Origin: Chishuiella changwenlii
Lineage (GTDB): Bacteria > Bacteroidota > Bacteroidia > Flavobacteriales > Weeksellaceae
NCBI RefSeq assembly: GCF_900142565.1
Contig: NZ_FRBH01000001.1
Coordinates: 248,001 to 312,000, forward strand
Length of the DNA stretch: 64,000 nt
Direction: 5' to 3'
Part shown: positions 38,375 through 47,694 of the stretch, one piece after another
Numbering within the stretch: the stretch's first letter is position 1
How the letters are laid out: each line of letters opens with the position of its first letter
Notes under the pieces: generated by a model
The model's database searches: none
Told to the model about the DNA's origin: nothing
The model's input: only the letters and a program-made list of their open reading frames with translations
Program-made: the position numbers and the translations under genes

Positions 38375-39625
38375 ATGAGATTTTACACTGTAATATTCTA
38401 TTTTTTAGCAACATGCATTTTTGGTCAAGTAGAAGAGATTAATCCGCCGAGAAACATCAAAACACTTCAGGTGTTTAACCCACAAACAAATGATAATACA
38501 CCTATCATACGATTAAATTCGGGTGAATATCTATTCTTTTTGTTTGATGATTTAGATGCAGGCTACAAACGTTATCAATATTCTATAGAACATCGAAATG
38601 CAGATTGGACACCATCTAATATTTTTCAGTCAGAGTTTTTAAATGGTGTTAATACAGATTATGCAAGAATACATAAGAACTCATTTAATACTTATCAGCG
38701 CTATACTAACTATCAAATAAAATTTCCAAATGAGCAAATGAATATAAAACTGCCAGGAAATTATATTATAAAAGTATTTTTAGAGAATGATAACAATCCT
38801 ATTCTTACACAACGTTTCGCTGTTTATCAACCCATAACAGATGTTGGTGTAATGGTTTCTCGTTTTAATAATCCTACAAAAAAAGAATTAAATCAACGAT
38901 TACAGGTTCAGGTTGCTAGCGGAACACAAGATTTATTAGAAGTTCCTGATGGAGCAAAATTATTTCTGATGAAGAATAATAATTGGAAAGAAGGTTTCTT
39001 TATTAATAGACCTACATTTTCAAGATCAAACTTATTAACATATAGCGATACAAATATTTTATTTAATGGTGGAGCTGAATACAATTGGTTCGACAATAAA
39101 AATTTAGAAGTACCAAGTTTAACAACAGAAAAAGCTTTTAGAAAAGATAGCGTATTTCATACTGTTTTACGAGTAGACATTCCGAAATATAATTTACCCT
39201 ATGATGATTTTCCTGACATAAATGGAAATTATTACATTAGAAATAACCGATTTGGAAATGAATACATTGCAAATTCAGAAGCAGATTATTCTTGGGTTTA
39301 TTTTGCTTTAGATGCGTTCGAAGATCAGAATGGGTTATATGCACCTTATGTGGTTGGAGCGTTTAACAATTGGAAGATTGACGAAAATTCTAAATTAGAA
39401 AAAGATGATTCTGGTCTTTGGGTAACTGAACTATTCCTAAAACAAGGTTATTACAATTATCAGTATGTCGTAAAAAATACAAAAACTGGACAGATAGACC
39501 CTACTTATGTTAGTGGAAGCTTTTGGCAAACAGAAAATCAATATCAAGCATTATTTTATTATCGCCCATGGGGGCAACGATATGATGTTTTGATGGGATA
39601 TGGATCTGGAAATTCAAGAAATTAA
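38375..39625 (+). CDS. DUF5103-type secreted protein
   Basis: The 416-residue product has a signal peptide (FYFLATCIFGQ). It matches the DUF5103 pattern: N-terminal beta-domain with IKTLQVFNPQTNDNTPIIRL and FDDLDAGYKRYQYSIEHRNADWTP-like sequence, and a C-terminal beta-sandwich resembling a starch-binding/early-set domain (APYVVGAFNNWKIDENSKLE, about 325-345). Members are periplasmic or outer-membrane-associated and of unknown function. The stop codon lies inside a perfect palindrome. Its neighbours do not suggest a pathway. Confidence 0.8.
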   Translation: MRFYTVIFYFLATCIFGQVEEINPPRNIKTLQVFNPQTNDNTPIIRLNSGEYLFFLFDDLDAGYKRYQYSIEHRNADWTPSNIFQSEFLNGVNTDYARIHKNSFNTYQRYTNYQIKFPNEQMNIKLPGNYIIKVFLENDNNPILTQRFAVYQPITDVGVMVSRFNNPTKKELNQRLQVQVASGTQDLLEVPDGAKLFLMKNNNWKEGFFINRPTFSRSNLLTYSDTNILFNGGAEYNWFDNKNLEVPSLTTEKAFRKDSVFHTVLRVDIPKYNLPYDDFPDINGNYYIRNNRFGNEYIANSEADYSWVYFALDAFEDQNGLYAPYVVGAFNNWKIDENSKLEKDDSGLWVTELFLKQGYYNYQYVVKNTKTGQIDPTYVSGSFWQTENQYQALFYYRPWGQRYDVLMGYGSGNSRN

Positions 39626-39674
39626 TCAATAAAAAAACCTTCTAGTTTAACTAGAAGGTTTTTTTATTGATTAA
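39622..39674. terminator. Perfect 53-nt palindrome containing the stop codon
   Basis: Two perfect 26-nt arms (39622-39647 and 39649-39674) flank a single central T. The inner part CCTTCTAGTT/AACTAGAAGG with the seven-T run is a classical terminator. The arms continue through the A/T tracts to TTAATCAAT/ATTGATTAA without a mismatch. Confidence 0.92.
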
Positions 39675-39789
39675 TGTAGAATATAATATTTAAATACTGA
39701 TGATTAAAATTTTCTTAATTTATTTAAAATCAAATAAAAGACTATCAAATAGAATCTTATCTTTATAAGATCAATCACAAAATATAAAT

Positions 39790-41415
39790 ATGAAATCATT
39801 CGTAAATCATCCAAAAGATGTCGTAAAAGACGCTATTGATGGAATTTTAATTAATCATAAATTAGCAAAATTAGATCGTTTCCCAGAAATAAAAGTTGTT
39901 GTACGCAAAGACTGGGACAAATCTAAAGTTGCCATAATTTCTGGTGGAGGTTCTGGACACGAACCTTCTCATGCAGGATTTGTTGGTGAAGGAATGTTGA
40001 CTGCTGCTGTTTGTGGAGAAATATTTGCTTCGCCATCTGTTGACGCTGTTCTGTCGGCTATTATTGCTGTAACAGGACAAGCAGGATGTTTATTAATTAT
40101 AAAAAACTATACTGGTGACCGTTTAAACTTTGGACTAGCAGCTGAACAAGCTCGTGCAATGGGTTATAAAATAGAAACTGTTATTGTTGGAGATGACATT
40201 GCTTTAGAAAACGAAGTAAATAAAAGAGGCATTTCGGGAACTGTTTTTGTGCATAAAATTGCTGGTTATTATGCTGCGCAAGGAAAAAGTTTAGAAGAGG
40301 TTACAGAAATTGCAAACACAACAATTAAAAATACAGCGTCTGTAGGTTTAGCTTTAAATGAATGTCAATTATTTGATGGACAAAAGGAAATAAGATTAAA
40401 TGAAAATGAAGCTGAGCTTGGTCTTGGAATTCATGGAGAACCAGGAGCTGAAGTAATTAAGTTGGATTCTCCTGATAAATTAATGAGTTTAATTACAAGT
40501 AAAATTGAACAGCATTTTAATAATTTATCAGATAAATATTCTGTTTTAATTAATAATTTAGGAACTGTTACACCTATTGAAATGAATATTTTAGCCAATT
40601 CATTTACTAAAACAAGTCTTGCAAAACAAACAACATATATCGTTGGACCAGGATTGTTTATGACTGCTTTAAATATGAATGGTTTTTCTATTTCTGCCAT
40701 AAAATTAAATCCAGAAATAGAAAAAGGTTTATTAGCAGAAGTAGAACCTAGTGCATGGATAAAAGCACAGAAATTAACTTCTATTTCTATTGTTGAAACA
40801 CCAAAATTAAAAGAATTAATTCCTTTTAAAGCTTCAGAAAATGAACATGTAAAAGATATTATTTTATCTGCTGCAAATACATTTATAGCCATCGAAAAAG
40901 AAATTAATGAATTAGATGCTAAAGTTGGCGATGGTGATGCGGGAGCAACTTTTGCCCTAGTTTCTAAATCGATAATTAATTTAATTGATCAACTACCTTT
41001 AAATAACATTACTGAAACTTTAGAAAGCATCGGACGTATTTTTTCTAGAGAAGCCGGTGGATCTAGTGGTGTATTAATGTCAATTTTATTTATTGGAGCA
41101 GGAAATTATTACGAAGAAGATAATAATATTGGTAAAGCCTTACTTAGTGGTCTAAATAAAGTAAAAGAATACGGAGGTGCTAAAGTTGGTGATAGAACAA
41201 TGATTGATGCTTTAGAACCTGCTTTTAATCTATTAGCAGAAGGAAAATCTATTGCAGAGGCTGCGAAAGCTGCAAGAACTGGAACAGAAAGTACGAAAGA
41301 AATTAAAAAAACATTATTTGGTCGTTCTTCTTATATTCCAGAAGAATTATTAAAAGGAATTCAAGATCCCGGAGCTGAGGCTATGGCAAGAGTTTTTGAA
41401 CAATTGACAAAATAA
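39790..41415 (+). CDS. dhaK: Dihydroxyacetone kinase, ATP-dependent, DhaK-DhaL fusion
   Basis: The 541-residue protein phosphorylates dihydroxyacetone using ATP. The N-terminal DAK1 domain (about 1-325) has ISGGGSGHEPSHAGFVGEGM near residues 49-68 and His215 (GLGIHGEPGAE), the family histidine that binds substrate covalently. The C-terminal DAK2 (DhaL-like) domain (about 350-541) has ELDAKVGDGDAGATF, whose aspartates bind Mg-ATP. As a fused enzyme it should not require the PEP phosphotransferase system. It is monocistronic, with a bidirectional terminator downstream. Confidence 0.94.
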   Translation: MKSFVNHPKDVVKDAIDGILINHKLAKLDRFPEIKVVVRKDWDKSKVAIISGGGSGHEPSHAGFVGEGMLTAAVCGEIFASPSVDAVLSAIIAVTGQAGCLLIIKNYTGDRLNFGLAAEQARAMGYKIETVIVGDDIALENEVNKRGISGTVFVHKIAGYYAAQGKSLEEVTEIANTTIKNTASVGLALNECQLFDGQKEIRLNENEAELGLGIHGEPGAEVIKLDSPDKLMSLITSKIEQHFNNLSDKYSVLINNLGTVTPIEMNILANSFTKTSLAKQTTYIVGPGLFMTALNMNGFSISAIKLNPEIEKGLLAEVEPSAWIKAQKLTSISIVETPKLKELIPFKASENEHVKDIILSAANTFIAIEKEINELDAKVGDGDAGATFALVSKSIINLIDQLPLNNITETLESIGRIFSREAGGSSGVLMSILFIGAGNYYEEDNNIGKALLSGLNKVKEYGGAKVGDRTMIDALEPAFNLLAEGKSIAEAAKAARTGTESTKEIKKTLFGRSSYIPEELLKGIQDPGAEAMARVFEQLTK

Positions 41416-41424
41416 TATCATTAA

Positions 41425-41475
41425 TAAAAATCCCATCAACTCTAATTTATTCTGTGAGTTGATGGGATTTTTTTA
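41425..41475. terminator. Bidirectional terminator between dihydroxyacetone kinase and sigma operon
   Basis: The stem AAATCCCATCAACTC with its complement has a loop of about 13 nt; A and T tracts on either side serve the two convergent transcripts. Confidence 0.88.
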
Positions 41476-42069
41476 TTCTTCTAATTCCTCTAAAATTTGT
41501 TTGATCTGTTCTAGTGGTTTTGCATATAATTTCTTTATCCACCATCTCAACATCCATATGCATATTACGGCATATATAATTAGTGTTGAAATAATATATA
41601 CATATAATTGCCAAAGCGTATCAAAATGTAAAAAAGTCTTTTTTTCCATGTATACAATTCCAAAAAACATAACAATTAGAATAGAAATAATGTAACTATA
41701 TACCTTAAATATTTCGATAGAAAATTTATAATTGTAATAAAACCAATTGATGTTTTTAAGAGAATTGTATTCTAATTTATAAGAGTTTCTATAAAAATTA
41801 ACCAATATTCTTAGTGGAAGAATCATGATAAATACATAGCACATAATTACAAACCAAACTAAGGGTGTTGCAATATCAAAAATAAATGGATAGAGTAATA
41901 AAAGAGGAAAACTTGTTAATTGAAAGAAAAAATCCTTTCTCATTACTTTTCTAACTTTATCTATAATTGTATTGGCTTCTTTATGATTTTCAAAATCTTT
42001 ATTAATTTTAATATCATCAGAAGATTGTTCTTTCCATTGTTCTTTTAATTCATCAAAATTCATAGCCAT
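41473..42069 (-). CDS. Membrane protein, probable anti-sigma partner
   Basis: The 198-residue protein has an acidic/basic N-terminal cytoplasmic part of about 45 residues (NFDELKEQWKEQSSDDIKIN) and four transmembrane helices. It overlaps the 3' end of the ECF sigma gene by 11-17 bases depending on which of two start codons is used (42069 or 42063). This arrangement is typical of anti-sigma factors in Bacteroidota, though no zinc or classical anti-sigma motif is visible. The role is an inference from context. Confidence 0.72.
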   Translation of the reverse strand: MAMNFDELKEQWKEQSSDDIKINKDFENHKEANTIIDKVRKVMRKDFFFQLTSFPLLLLYPFIFDIATPLVWFVIMCYVFIMILPLRILVNFYRNSYKLEYNSLKNINWFYYNYKFSIEIFKVYSYIISILIVMFFGIVYMEKKTFLHFDTLWQLYVYIISTLIIYAVICIWMLRWWIKKLYAKPLEQIKQILEELEE

Positions 42070-42553
42070 AAGTTTTTATGATGATTTGTATTTTTTCTTT
42101 TGTTCTATTTAATTTTACGCGAGCATTAACTTCTGTAATACCCAAATTAGATGCAATTTCTTTGTGACTTTGCCCTTCTAAAAAAAGAAATATTAACGCT
42201 TTTTCTACTTTATTTAGCTCATGAACAGCTTTATAAAATAACTCTAATTGTGTTTCTTTTTCTAGCGTATCTGTTTCATCTACTTTATCTAGATTTTCTA
42301 AAAAAGTATAACGATCAGATTTTTTTTTCTCTTTTTTGAAATATGTTAAAGCTGTGTTTAATGAGACACGATACATCCAAGTTGAAAACTGACTTTTTGA
42401 TTGAAAACGTTCATAAGATTTCCATAGTTGTAAAACAATTTCTTGAACCAAATCATTTTGATCTTCAATATCATCCATATACATTTTGGAGACTTTATGC
42501 AAAATCCCTTTATGTTGATCTATCAGATTTAAAAACTCTTGCTGTGTTTTCAA
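42053..42553 (-). CDS. ECF-type RNA polymerase sigma factor
   Basis: The 166-residue factor has region 2 (DIEDQNDLVQEIVLQLWKSY, about 28-47, and FSTWMYRVSLNTALTYFKK) and region 4 (ALIFLFLEGQSHKEIASNLG, about 118-137, then VNARVKLNRTKEKI). The start is TTG at 42551-42553, eight bases after the stop of the upstream small gene (whose stop codon is at 42559-42561); the next methionine is inside region 2 and would truncate it. It probably directs an envelope- or stress-related regulon together with the overlapping membrane protein. Confidence 0.9.
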   Translation of the reverse strand: MKTQQEFLNLIDQHKGILHKVSKMYMDDIEDQNDLVQEIVLQLWKSYERFQSKSQFSTWMYRVSLNTALTYFKKEKKKSDRYTFLENLDKVDETDTLEKETQLELFYKAVHELNKVEKALIFLFLEGQSHKEIASNLGITEVNARVKLNRTKEKIQIIIKTYGYEF

Positions 42554-42558
42554 AATTA

Positions 42559-42822
42559 TTATTTTACTTTTTTCAATGGAATTTGTTCGTCATCAATAAA
42601 TAACACACAGTTTAAACCAAAAAATTCTTGTATAATATTAGCTTTTATTCTCAATTTATTTCCTTCAGAATTTTTTAAATGTCCTGTAAGAATAGGAGAG
42701 GAGAAATAATTTACTTGAAAATCTTGTAGTTTTTCATTTACAAATAACTTTTCTCCTGCGAACCAATTATTTTCAATTCTAATCACATTATCTTCTAAAG
42801 TTGCTTCCCAAATAGATTTCAT
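42559..42822 (-). CDS. Small conserved-looking protein upstream of the sigma factor
   Basis: An 87-residue protein without signal peptide or membrane helix. It is probably beta-rich: KSIWEATLEDNVIRIENNWF, then a C-terminal LNCVLFIDDEQIPLKK. I do not recognise a family. It ends a few bases before the TTG of the sigma gene and so is likely the first gene of the sigma operon. Confidence 0.6.
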   Translation of the reverse strand: MKSIWEATLEDNVIRIENNWFAGEKLFVNEKLQDFQVNYFSSPILTGHLKNSEGNKLRIKANIIQEFFGLNCVLFIDDEQIPLKKVK

Positions 42823-42895
42823 CTTTTAATTATTTTAGTGTTTATTAGTTAGTATACAACTAACTATAATGTTACATAAATTTTAATAAAAAAAT

Positions 42896-43303
42896 TTAAA
42901 ACTTCATCTTAAGCCAAATTGGTAGACTAAATTCTCTTAATAAATGGGCGAATTGATAGTCTTTATAATCTTCTTTTGTTATCCATGCTATTTCTTCTAT
43001 TTCGGCGTCTATCTTTATTGTATTTATAGAATTTAAGTGTACATGAAAAATAGTCGCGTTTACTAATGTATTTTCTTCATTAACAGCATTTGTAGTGTAA
43101 GTTCCTAAAAAAGATACTTTATGTAAGTTAATATTGATATTTATTTCTTCTTTAAATTCTCTTTCTAAAGCTTGAATTGGTTTTTCAGCACCGTCAATTT
43201 TCCCACCAACCATTTGGAAATAAATTGATTTATTTTTTCTTACAGCAAGCATTCTTCCCTCATTATCTGTTACCAATGCATTGGCTAAATAAAGATTCTT
43301 CAT
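42896..43303 (-). CDS. NUDIX hydrolase
   Basis: The 135-residue protein has a complete Nudix box (GGKIDGAEKPIQALEREF then KEEI, about residues 33-54), with the REx-EE metal-binding glutamates intact. Nudix enzymes hydrolyse nucleoside diphosphates linked to another group; the substrate is unknown. It stands 74 bases upstream of the small protein of the sigma operon in the same direction. Confidence 0.88.
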   Translation of the reverse strand: MKNLYLANALVTDNEGRMLAVRKNKSIYFQMVGGKIDGAEKPIQALEREFKEEINININLHKVSFLGTYTTNAVNEENTLVNATIFHVHLNSINTIKIDAEIEEIAWITKEDYKDYQFAHLLREFSLPIWLKMKF

Positions 43304-43327
43304 ATTTTTTTATTAAAAATCTAAAGT

Positions 43328-43364
43328 ATAAAAAAATCTGCCTCAGAACTGAGACAGATTAATT
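43328..43364 (-). terminator. Terminator after S41 module copy 1
   Basis: The stem AATCTGTCTCAG with CTGAGGCAGATT on the minus strand is followed by a T run. Confidence 0.85.
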
Positions 43365-43385
43365 TATCACTTGTTTTATATTTTA

Positions 43386-45062
43386 CTATTTAGAAGACAA
43401 ATATTTTATTGCTTCATTTAGAACTCTATCAACAAAAGTTGTTGGGCTTGTTTGCATTGCTGTTAATTCTTCGTTTGTTGGTGGAGTGACATAAATATCT
43501 GGTCTTACACCAATTCCTTCTATTACTTCTCCTTTTGCATCTTTAAATGCCATTAATGGCATATAGAAATTTAGTCTACTACTAGCTACACCATCCATTA
43601 GTCCTCCATTAAAATCATCAGAAATACCTAATCCTGCCGTTGCTCCAATGCTATAATCTCCTATACTCATCACGTGATTTCCTTGAGATTTCAACATTAG
43701 AGTGGTAATTTCTGACATACTCATACTTTCCTTATCTGTTAAAATAGCAATCGGAATTGATGAAGGAATATTAAATTGATGTGGATTTGTTCTCATTTCT
43801 ATCCAAGGTGTATAATTAAATTGTCCATTTCCTTCTTTTGTTCTCTGATAACCAAAAATCTCATTCTTCGTAATAAATCTATCCGAAAAGAAACGAGCAT
43901 CTAAAACCAATCCTCCATCATTACTTCTTAAATCTAAAATTAACTTCTTAATTTCTCCACTATGTAGAGGGTTTAAAAATTGTTTATAAAATGGCACTTT
44001 ATTAAGAGCATTATAAATATCCATCTGAAAAAGACCAAGAGCGTGTCCAACCATTACATGATTATACATGTTATTTCTAAACCAAACAATATACTCCAAT
44101 GTTTCATAAGTTAAGACCGATGTATAAACAGAGCCACTTTGATAATCAACTAAGTTGTAAGAACTATCTAATGCTTTAGTCGCAGCATTTACAAATTGAT
44201 CTGAAACGATTTCTGTCGCTTTAAATTTTGTTATTTCATTATTAAATGTAGCAACCTCTTCTGATTTTGGAAATTTGTTCCACTCATTTAAAAGATTAAC
44301 TGTAAAATCTCTTACTTTTTTACGTGTAGCAACATCTTGTATTGAGTTTAATTCTTTACTATTATCTATTTTATCAACTGTAAGGTATAATCCTCCTCCA
44401 TTATCAGGTGTAAGATATTTATCTTTTAGCTGAATTTGAAATTTATTTGCTAACTGAAAATCAGAAAATGCAAAATAATATATATCCGAATTAGAGTTTA
44501 AATATCCACCTATTGCAAAATCTTCTGAAATAAAAGAACCAGGAAGTACTCTATCTTTCATATAACCATATTTACTTATAAAAGGATAGGTATTATTTTC
44601 ACTTTCTTGGGATAACATTCCTCCACTATACTTCGTATAATCGTATGAATTTTTATTATTTTTTTCCAGATAAATATTCACATAAAAATGCTTGTCGATA
44701 ATTGGATCTATTATTTCTTGAAAATACTGTTTCGCTTTAAGGTAATCTTCATATATCTCTTTTTCGTCATCTGTAGCTCTACCGAATGTTTTTAATGCCT
44801 TAAACTTAGGTGAATATTCACTGTAAATGCTATTCCAATTCATCCCATCTCTTCTTTTTTGCTCATGGAAATAATTATAACGTTGATCCATAGTTGTCCA
44901 AAAAACATCAAACAGATCTGAATAGGATTTAATATCTTGAATTGTATATCGTGTAGGTTCTGTTATTGATAAATCATCATTATTTACACAAGAATTAAAT
45001 ACTAATATAGAAGATAGTATAGATAATCCTAAAAATAGGAATCTTTTAATTGCTTTTTTCAT
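43386..45062 (-). CDS. S41-family peptidase lipoprotein, module copy 1
   Basis: The 558-residue product has a lipoprotein signal with lipobox cysteine near residue 26 (FNSCVNND). The S41 protease core has a nucleophile region KESMSMSEITTLML, with the catalytic-type serine in SMSE, near residues 455-470, followed by SIGDYSIGATAGLG. A lysine at the CtpA position is absent; tricorn-type S41 enzymes also lack it. It lies 12 bases downstream of its barrel partner and is paralogous to the gene at 46012. It is probably anchored in the outer membrane. Confidence 0.85.
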   Translation of the reverse strand: MKKAIKRFLFLGLSILSSILVFNSCVNNDDLSITEPTRYTIQDIKSYSDLFDVFWTTMDQRYNYFHEQKRRDGMNWNSIYSEYSPKFKALKTFGRATDDEKEIYEDYLKAKQYFQEIIDPIIDKHFYVNIYLEKNNKNSYDYTKYSGGMLSQESENNTYPFISKYGYMKDRVLPGSFISEDFAIGGYLNSNSDIYYFAFSDFQLANKFQIQLKDKYLTPDNGGGLYLTVDKIDNSKELNSIQDVATRKKVRDFTVNLLNEWNKFPKSEEVATFNNEITKFKATEIVSDQFVNAATKALDSSYNLVDYQSGSVYTSVLTYETLEYIVWFRNNMYNHVMVGHALGLFQMDIYNALNKVPFYKQFLNPLHSGEIKKLILDLRSNDGGLVLDARFFSDRFITKNEIFGYQRTKEGNGQFNYTPWIEMRTNPHQFNIPSSIPIAILTDKESMSMSEITTLMLKSQGNHVMSIGDYSIGATAGLGISDDFNGGLMDGVASSRLNFYMPLMAFKDAKGEVIEGIGVRPDIYVTPPTNEELTAMQTSPTTFVDRVLNEAIKYLSSK

Positions 45063-45074
45063 AATTTTTGATTG

Positions 45075-45791
45075 TTAATTAAATTTATAAGTAAGACCAG
45101 TTGATAACATATAAGAATTAATCGTCATCTTTTGATTTCTATTTATATTATCTTTTTTTATATCAGACAAACCATATTGATAATTGTAAGATACATAAAC
45201 TCCAAGTTTATTAAATGAATATCCTAATTGAGCTTGTCCTTGAAGTCCATATCCGAATCTTCTTAAATTATTTTCATTCTCTTTAAAATCGTACTTATCA
45301 GAAACTTTCACATGGTTATGAGATCCATCAGGCTGTTGATCAAAAAAAACAGGATATTGCCCTTCTCTTTTCATCGACAACCAATAATCAGTGTACATTC
45401 CTCCTGCCACTTTAATCCAAACCCCATTAGATTCATTAGGATTGTTAATTAAATATCCACCAATAAGTAATGGTAAAGAAAGGAATTCATTGTCATATTT
45501 TGTGTACCAACCAGCTCTTGCACCAGTTCTAGTAAACTCATAATTCTTTTGCAAATAAGAAAATCCACTGGAAATGAATAAGCTTTTAAAAATTGATAGT
45601 TCTGCTGATAAATTGGCTCCGAAGCCATAACGACCAATATACTTAGAATCTATAAGATTAGATAAATTAGTATTAAGTGAAGAATATGTATACCCAGCAT
45701 CTACATTTAATTTAAGTTTATTCTGCGCAAATAAACTTGTACTAAAAAATAAAATACTAACGTATAACACATTATAAAATTTTCTTTTCAT
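45075..45791 (-). CDS. Outer-membrane beta-barrel protein, module copy 1
   Basis: The 238-residue product has a signal peptide (VSILFFSTSLFAQ) and about eight amphipathic strands ending YKFN, in the style of small PorT-like/OmpA-like barrels. It has exactly the same length as its paralogue at 47695. It precedes the S41 lipoprotein gene by 12 bases. A TATATTTG box lies 38 bases before the ATG (45829-45836). Confidence 0.82.
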   Translation of the reverse strand: MKRKFYNVLYVSILFFSTSLFAQNKLKLNVDAGYTYSSLNTNLSNLIDSKYIGRYGFGANLSAELSIFKSLFISSGFSYLQKNYEFTRTGARAGWYTKYDNEFLSLPLLIGGYLINNPNESNGVWIKVAGGMYTDYWLSMKREGQYPVFFDQQPDGSHNHVKVSDKYDFKENENNLRRFGYGLQGQAQLGYSFNKLGVYVSYNYQYGLSDIKKDNINRNQKMTINSYMLSTGLTYKFN

Positions 45792-45828
45792 TAGGTAGTG
45801 AGTTAAATTTAATAATTGTTAAGTTCTA

Positions 45829-45836
45829 CAAATATA
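45829..45836 (-). promoter_or_regulatory. Candidate -7 promoter box of module copy 1
   Basis: On the minus strand this reads TATATTTG, 38 bases upstream of the barrel start. No clear -33 TTTG is visible. Confidence 0.45.
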
Positions 45837-45935
45837 TCTTTTTTTTCTAAAAATTATGTTAAAAATCAAAAACAGATAAGTTTAACTAATTAAATAACAA
45901 TACATTAAAATAGAAAATAGATTATAATCTAATCA

Positions 45936-45974
45936 TTAAAAAATCCGTTTCAAAAAAAATGAAACGGATTTTTG
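45936..45974 (-). terminator. Terminator after S41 module copy 2
   Basis: The 11-bp stem AAATCCGTTTC with its complement and a T-rich loop is followed by T-rich sequence on the minus strand. It lies between the two modules, so each is likely its own transcript. Confidence 0.85.
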
Positions 45975-46011
45975 GTGTTTTATTTATAAGGTTAAATATT
46001 ACTCCTATTTA

Positions 46012-47682
46012 TTATTTAGAAGACAAATATTTTATTGCTTCATTTAAAACTCTATCAACAAAAGTCGATGGACTTGTTTGCATTGCAATTAATTCTTCGT
46101 TTGTTGGTGGCGTAACATAAATATCGGGTTTTACTCCAATTCCTTCTATCACTTCCCCTTTTGCATCTTTCATTGCTAATAATGGCATATAAAAAGTTAA
46201 TCTACCACCTATCGCATCTCTTGTTCCTCCATTAAAATCATCAGAACCACCTAATCCTGCTGTTGCTCCTGCACTGTAATCTCCAATACTCACAACATCA
46301 TTACCTTGCGATTTCAACATTAATGTCGTAATCTCCGACATACTTGCACTTCCCTTGTCTGTTAAAATTGTAATTGGAATATGTGCTGGTATACCAAATT
46401 TATGTGGATTTGTTTTTGCTTCTACCCAAGGCGTGTAATTAAAGCGTCCATTTCCTTCTTTGGTTCTTTGATAAGCGAATATCTGGTTCTTCGTAATAAA
46501 TCTATCTGAAAAGAAACGAGCATCTACAACAGCTCCTCCTCCATTACTTCTTAAATCGATAATAATTTTCTTAATATCTCCTTTATGTAATGGATTTAAA
46601 AATTGTTTATATAAAGGTCCTCTATTAATAACAGCTACCGCAGCATCTTGAAATTGTGGTAATCTATATCCCCAAGTTACATGCGTGTTCATTTCTGTTA
46701 TAAACCAATTTAAATAAGGAATAGTTTCTGTTGTTGTAACCGAAGCATACGTTGAAGAACTTAAATAATCGATTAATGATCTTGATTTAGTTAAAGCATT
46801 TTGAGCTGCTGATGTAAATTGATCAGAAACAATTTCCGTCGATTTAAACTTAGCTATTTCATCATGAAAGGCTGTTACATCTGTAGACTTTGGAAATTTA
46901 TTCCATTCATTTAAAATATTTACTGTAAAATCTCTTACTCTTTGACGAGTTGCTGGATTAGTTATAGCATTTAAAAGTTCACTTTTATCTATTCTCTCTT
47001 GTGTTAAAACTAAACCATTTCCTTCATCTGGACTTAAATATTTATCATTTAAGTTAATTTGATAGTTTTGAGATAATGAAAACTGAAGAAAAGAAAAATA
47101 ATAAATATCGGGATTAGAGTTTAAATATCCTCCTAATGCATAATTAACAGAGTTAAAAGAGTTAGGAGCAAGTTTACTTCTCATATAGGGATATCTCATA
47201 GCAAACGGATATCTGTTAACTCGTTCTTCGCTTATCATTCCTCCATAAAAAGTAGCTGTAAAATTAACCCCATTACTTGTTGCTGGTAATGCTATTTGTA
47301 CATTGAAGTGCCGATCTATAATTGGATCTATAATTTCTTCGAAGTATTGTTTTGCTTTTAGAAAGTCATCATTTACTTCTTTATCGTTATCTGTAGAACG
47401 ACCAAACGTTTTTAGTGCTTTAAATTTTGGAGAATATTCTCTGTAAATAGCACTCCAATCCATTCCGTCTCTTCTTTTTTGTTCGTAGAAATAATTGTAT
47501 CGCTGATCCATAGTTGTCCAAAAAACATCAAATAAATCTGAATAAGATTTAATATCTTGAGCTGTATATCGTGTAGGTTCTGTAATTGCTGTATCGTCAT
47601 TATTCACACAAGAACTTAATAAAGTAAAAGATGATAACATTGATAAACCTAATACTAAAAATCTAGTTTTTATTTTTTTCAT
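46012..47682 (-). CDS. S41-family peptidase lipoprotein, module copy 2
   Basis: The 556-residue paralogue of the protein at 43386 is very similar throughout: lipobox SSCVNNDD near residue 24, long helical region AQDIKSYSDLFDVFWTTMDQ, and nucleophile motif KGSASMSEITTLML. SIGDYSAGATAGLGGSDDF follows. The largest differences lie around residues 130-190 and 320-360. It follows its barrel partner by 12 bases. Surface-localised proteolysis of an unknown target is the most likely role. Confidence 0.86.
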   Translation of the reverse strand: MKKIKTRFLVLGLSMLSSFTLLSSCVNNDDTAITEPTRYTAQDIKSYSDLFDVFWTTMDQRYNYFYEQKRRDGMDWSAIYREYSPKFKALKTFGRSTDNDKEVNDDFLKAKQYFEEIIDPIIDRHFNVQIALPATSNGVNFTATFYGGMISEERVNRYPFAMRYPYMRSKLAPNSFNSVNYALGGYLNSNPDIYYFSFLQFSLSQNYQINLNDKYLSPDEGNGLVLTQERIDKSELLNAITNPATRQRVRDFTVNILNEWNKFPKSTDVTAFHDEIAKFKSTEIVSDQFTSAAQNALTKSRSLIDYLSSSTYASVTTTETIPYLNWFITEMNTHVTWGYRLPQFQDAAVAVINRGPLYKQFLNPLHKGDIKKIIIDLRSNGGGAVVDARFFSDRFITKNQIFAYQRTKEGNGRFNYTPWVEAKTNPHKFGIPAHIPITILTDKGSASMSEITTLMLKSQGNDVVSIGDYSAGATAGLGGSDDFNGGTRDAIGGRLTFYMPLLAMKDAKGEVIEGIGVKPDIYVTPPTNEELIAMQTSPSTFVDRVLNEAIKYLSSK

Positions 47683-47694
47683 AGTTTGTGTTTT

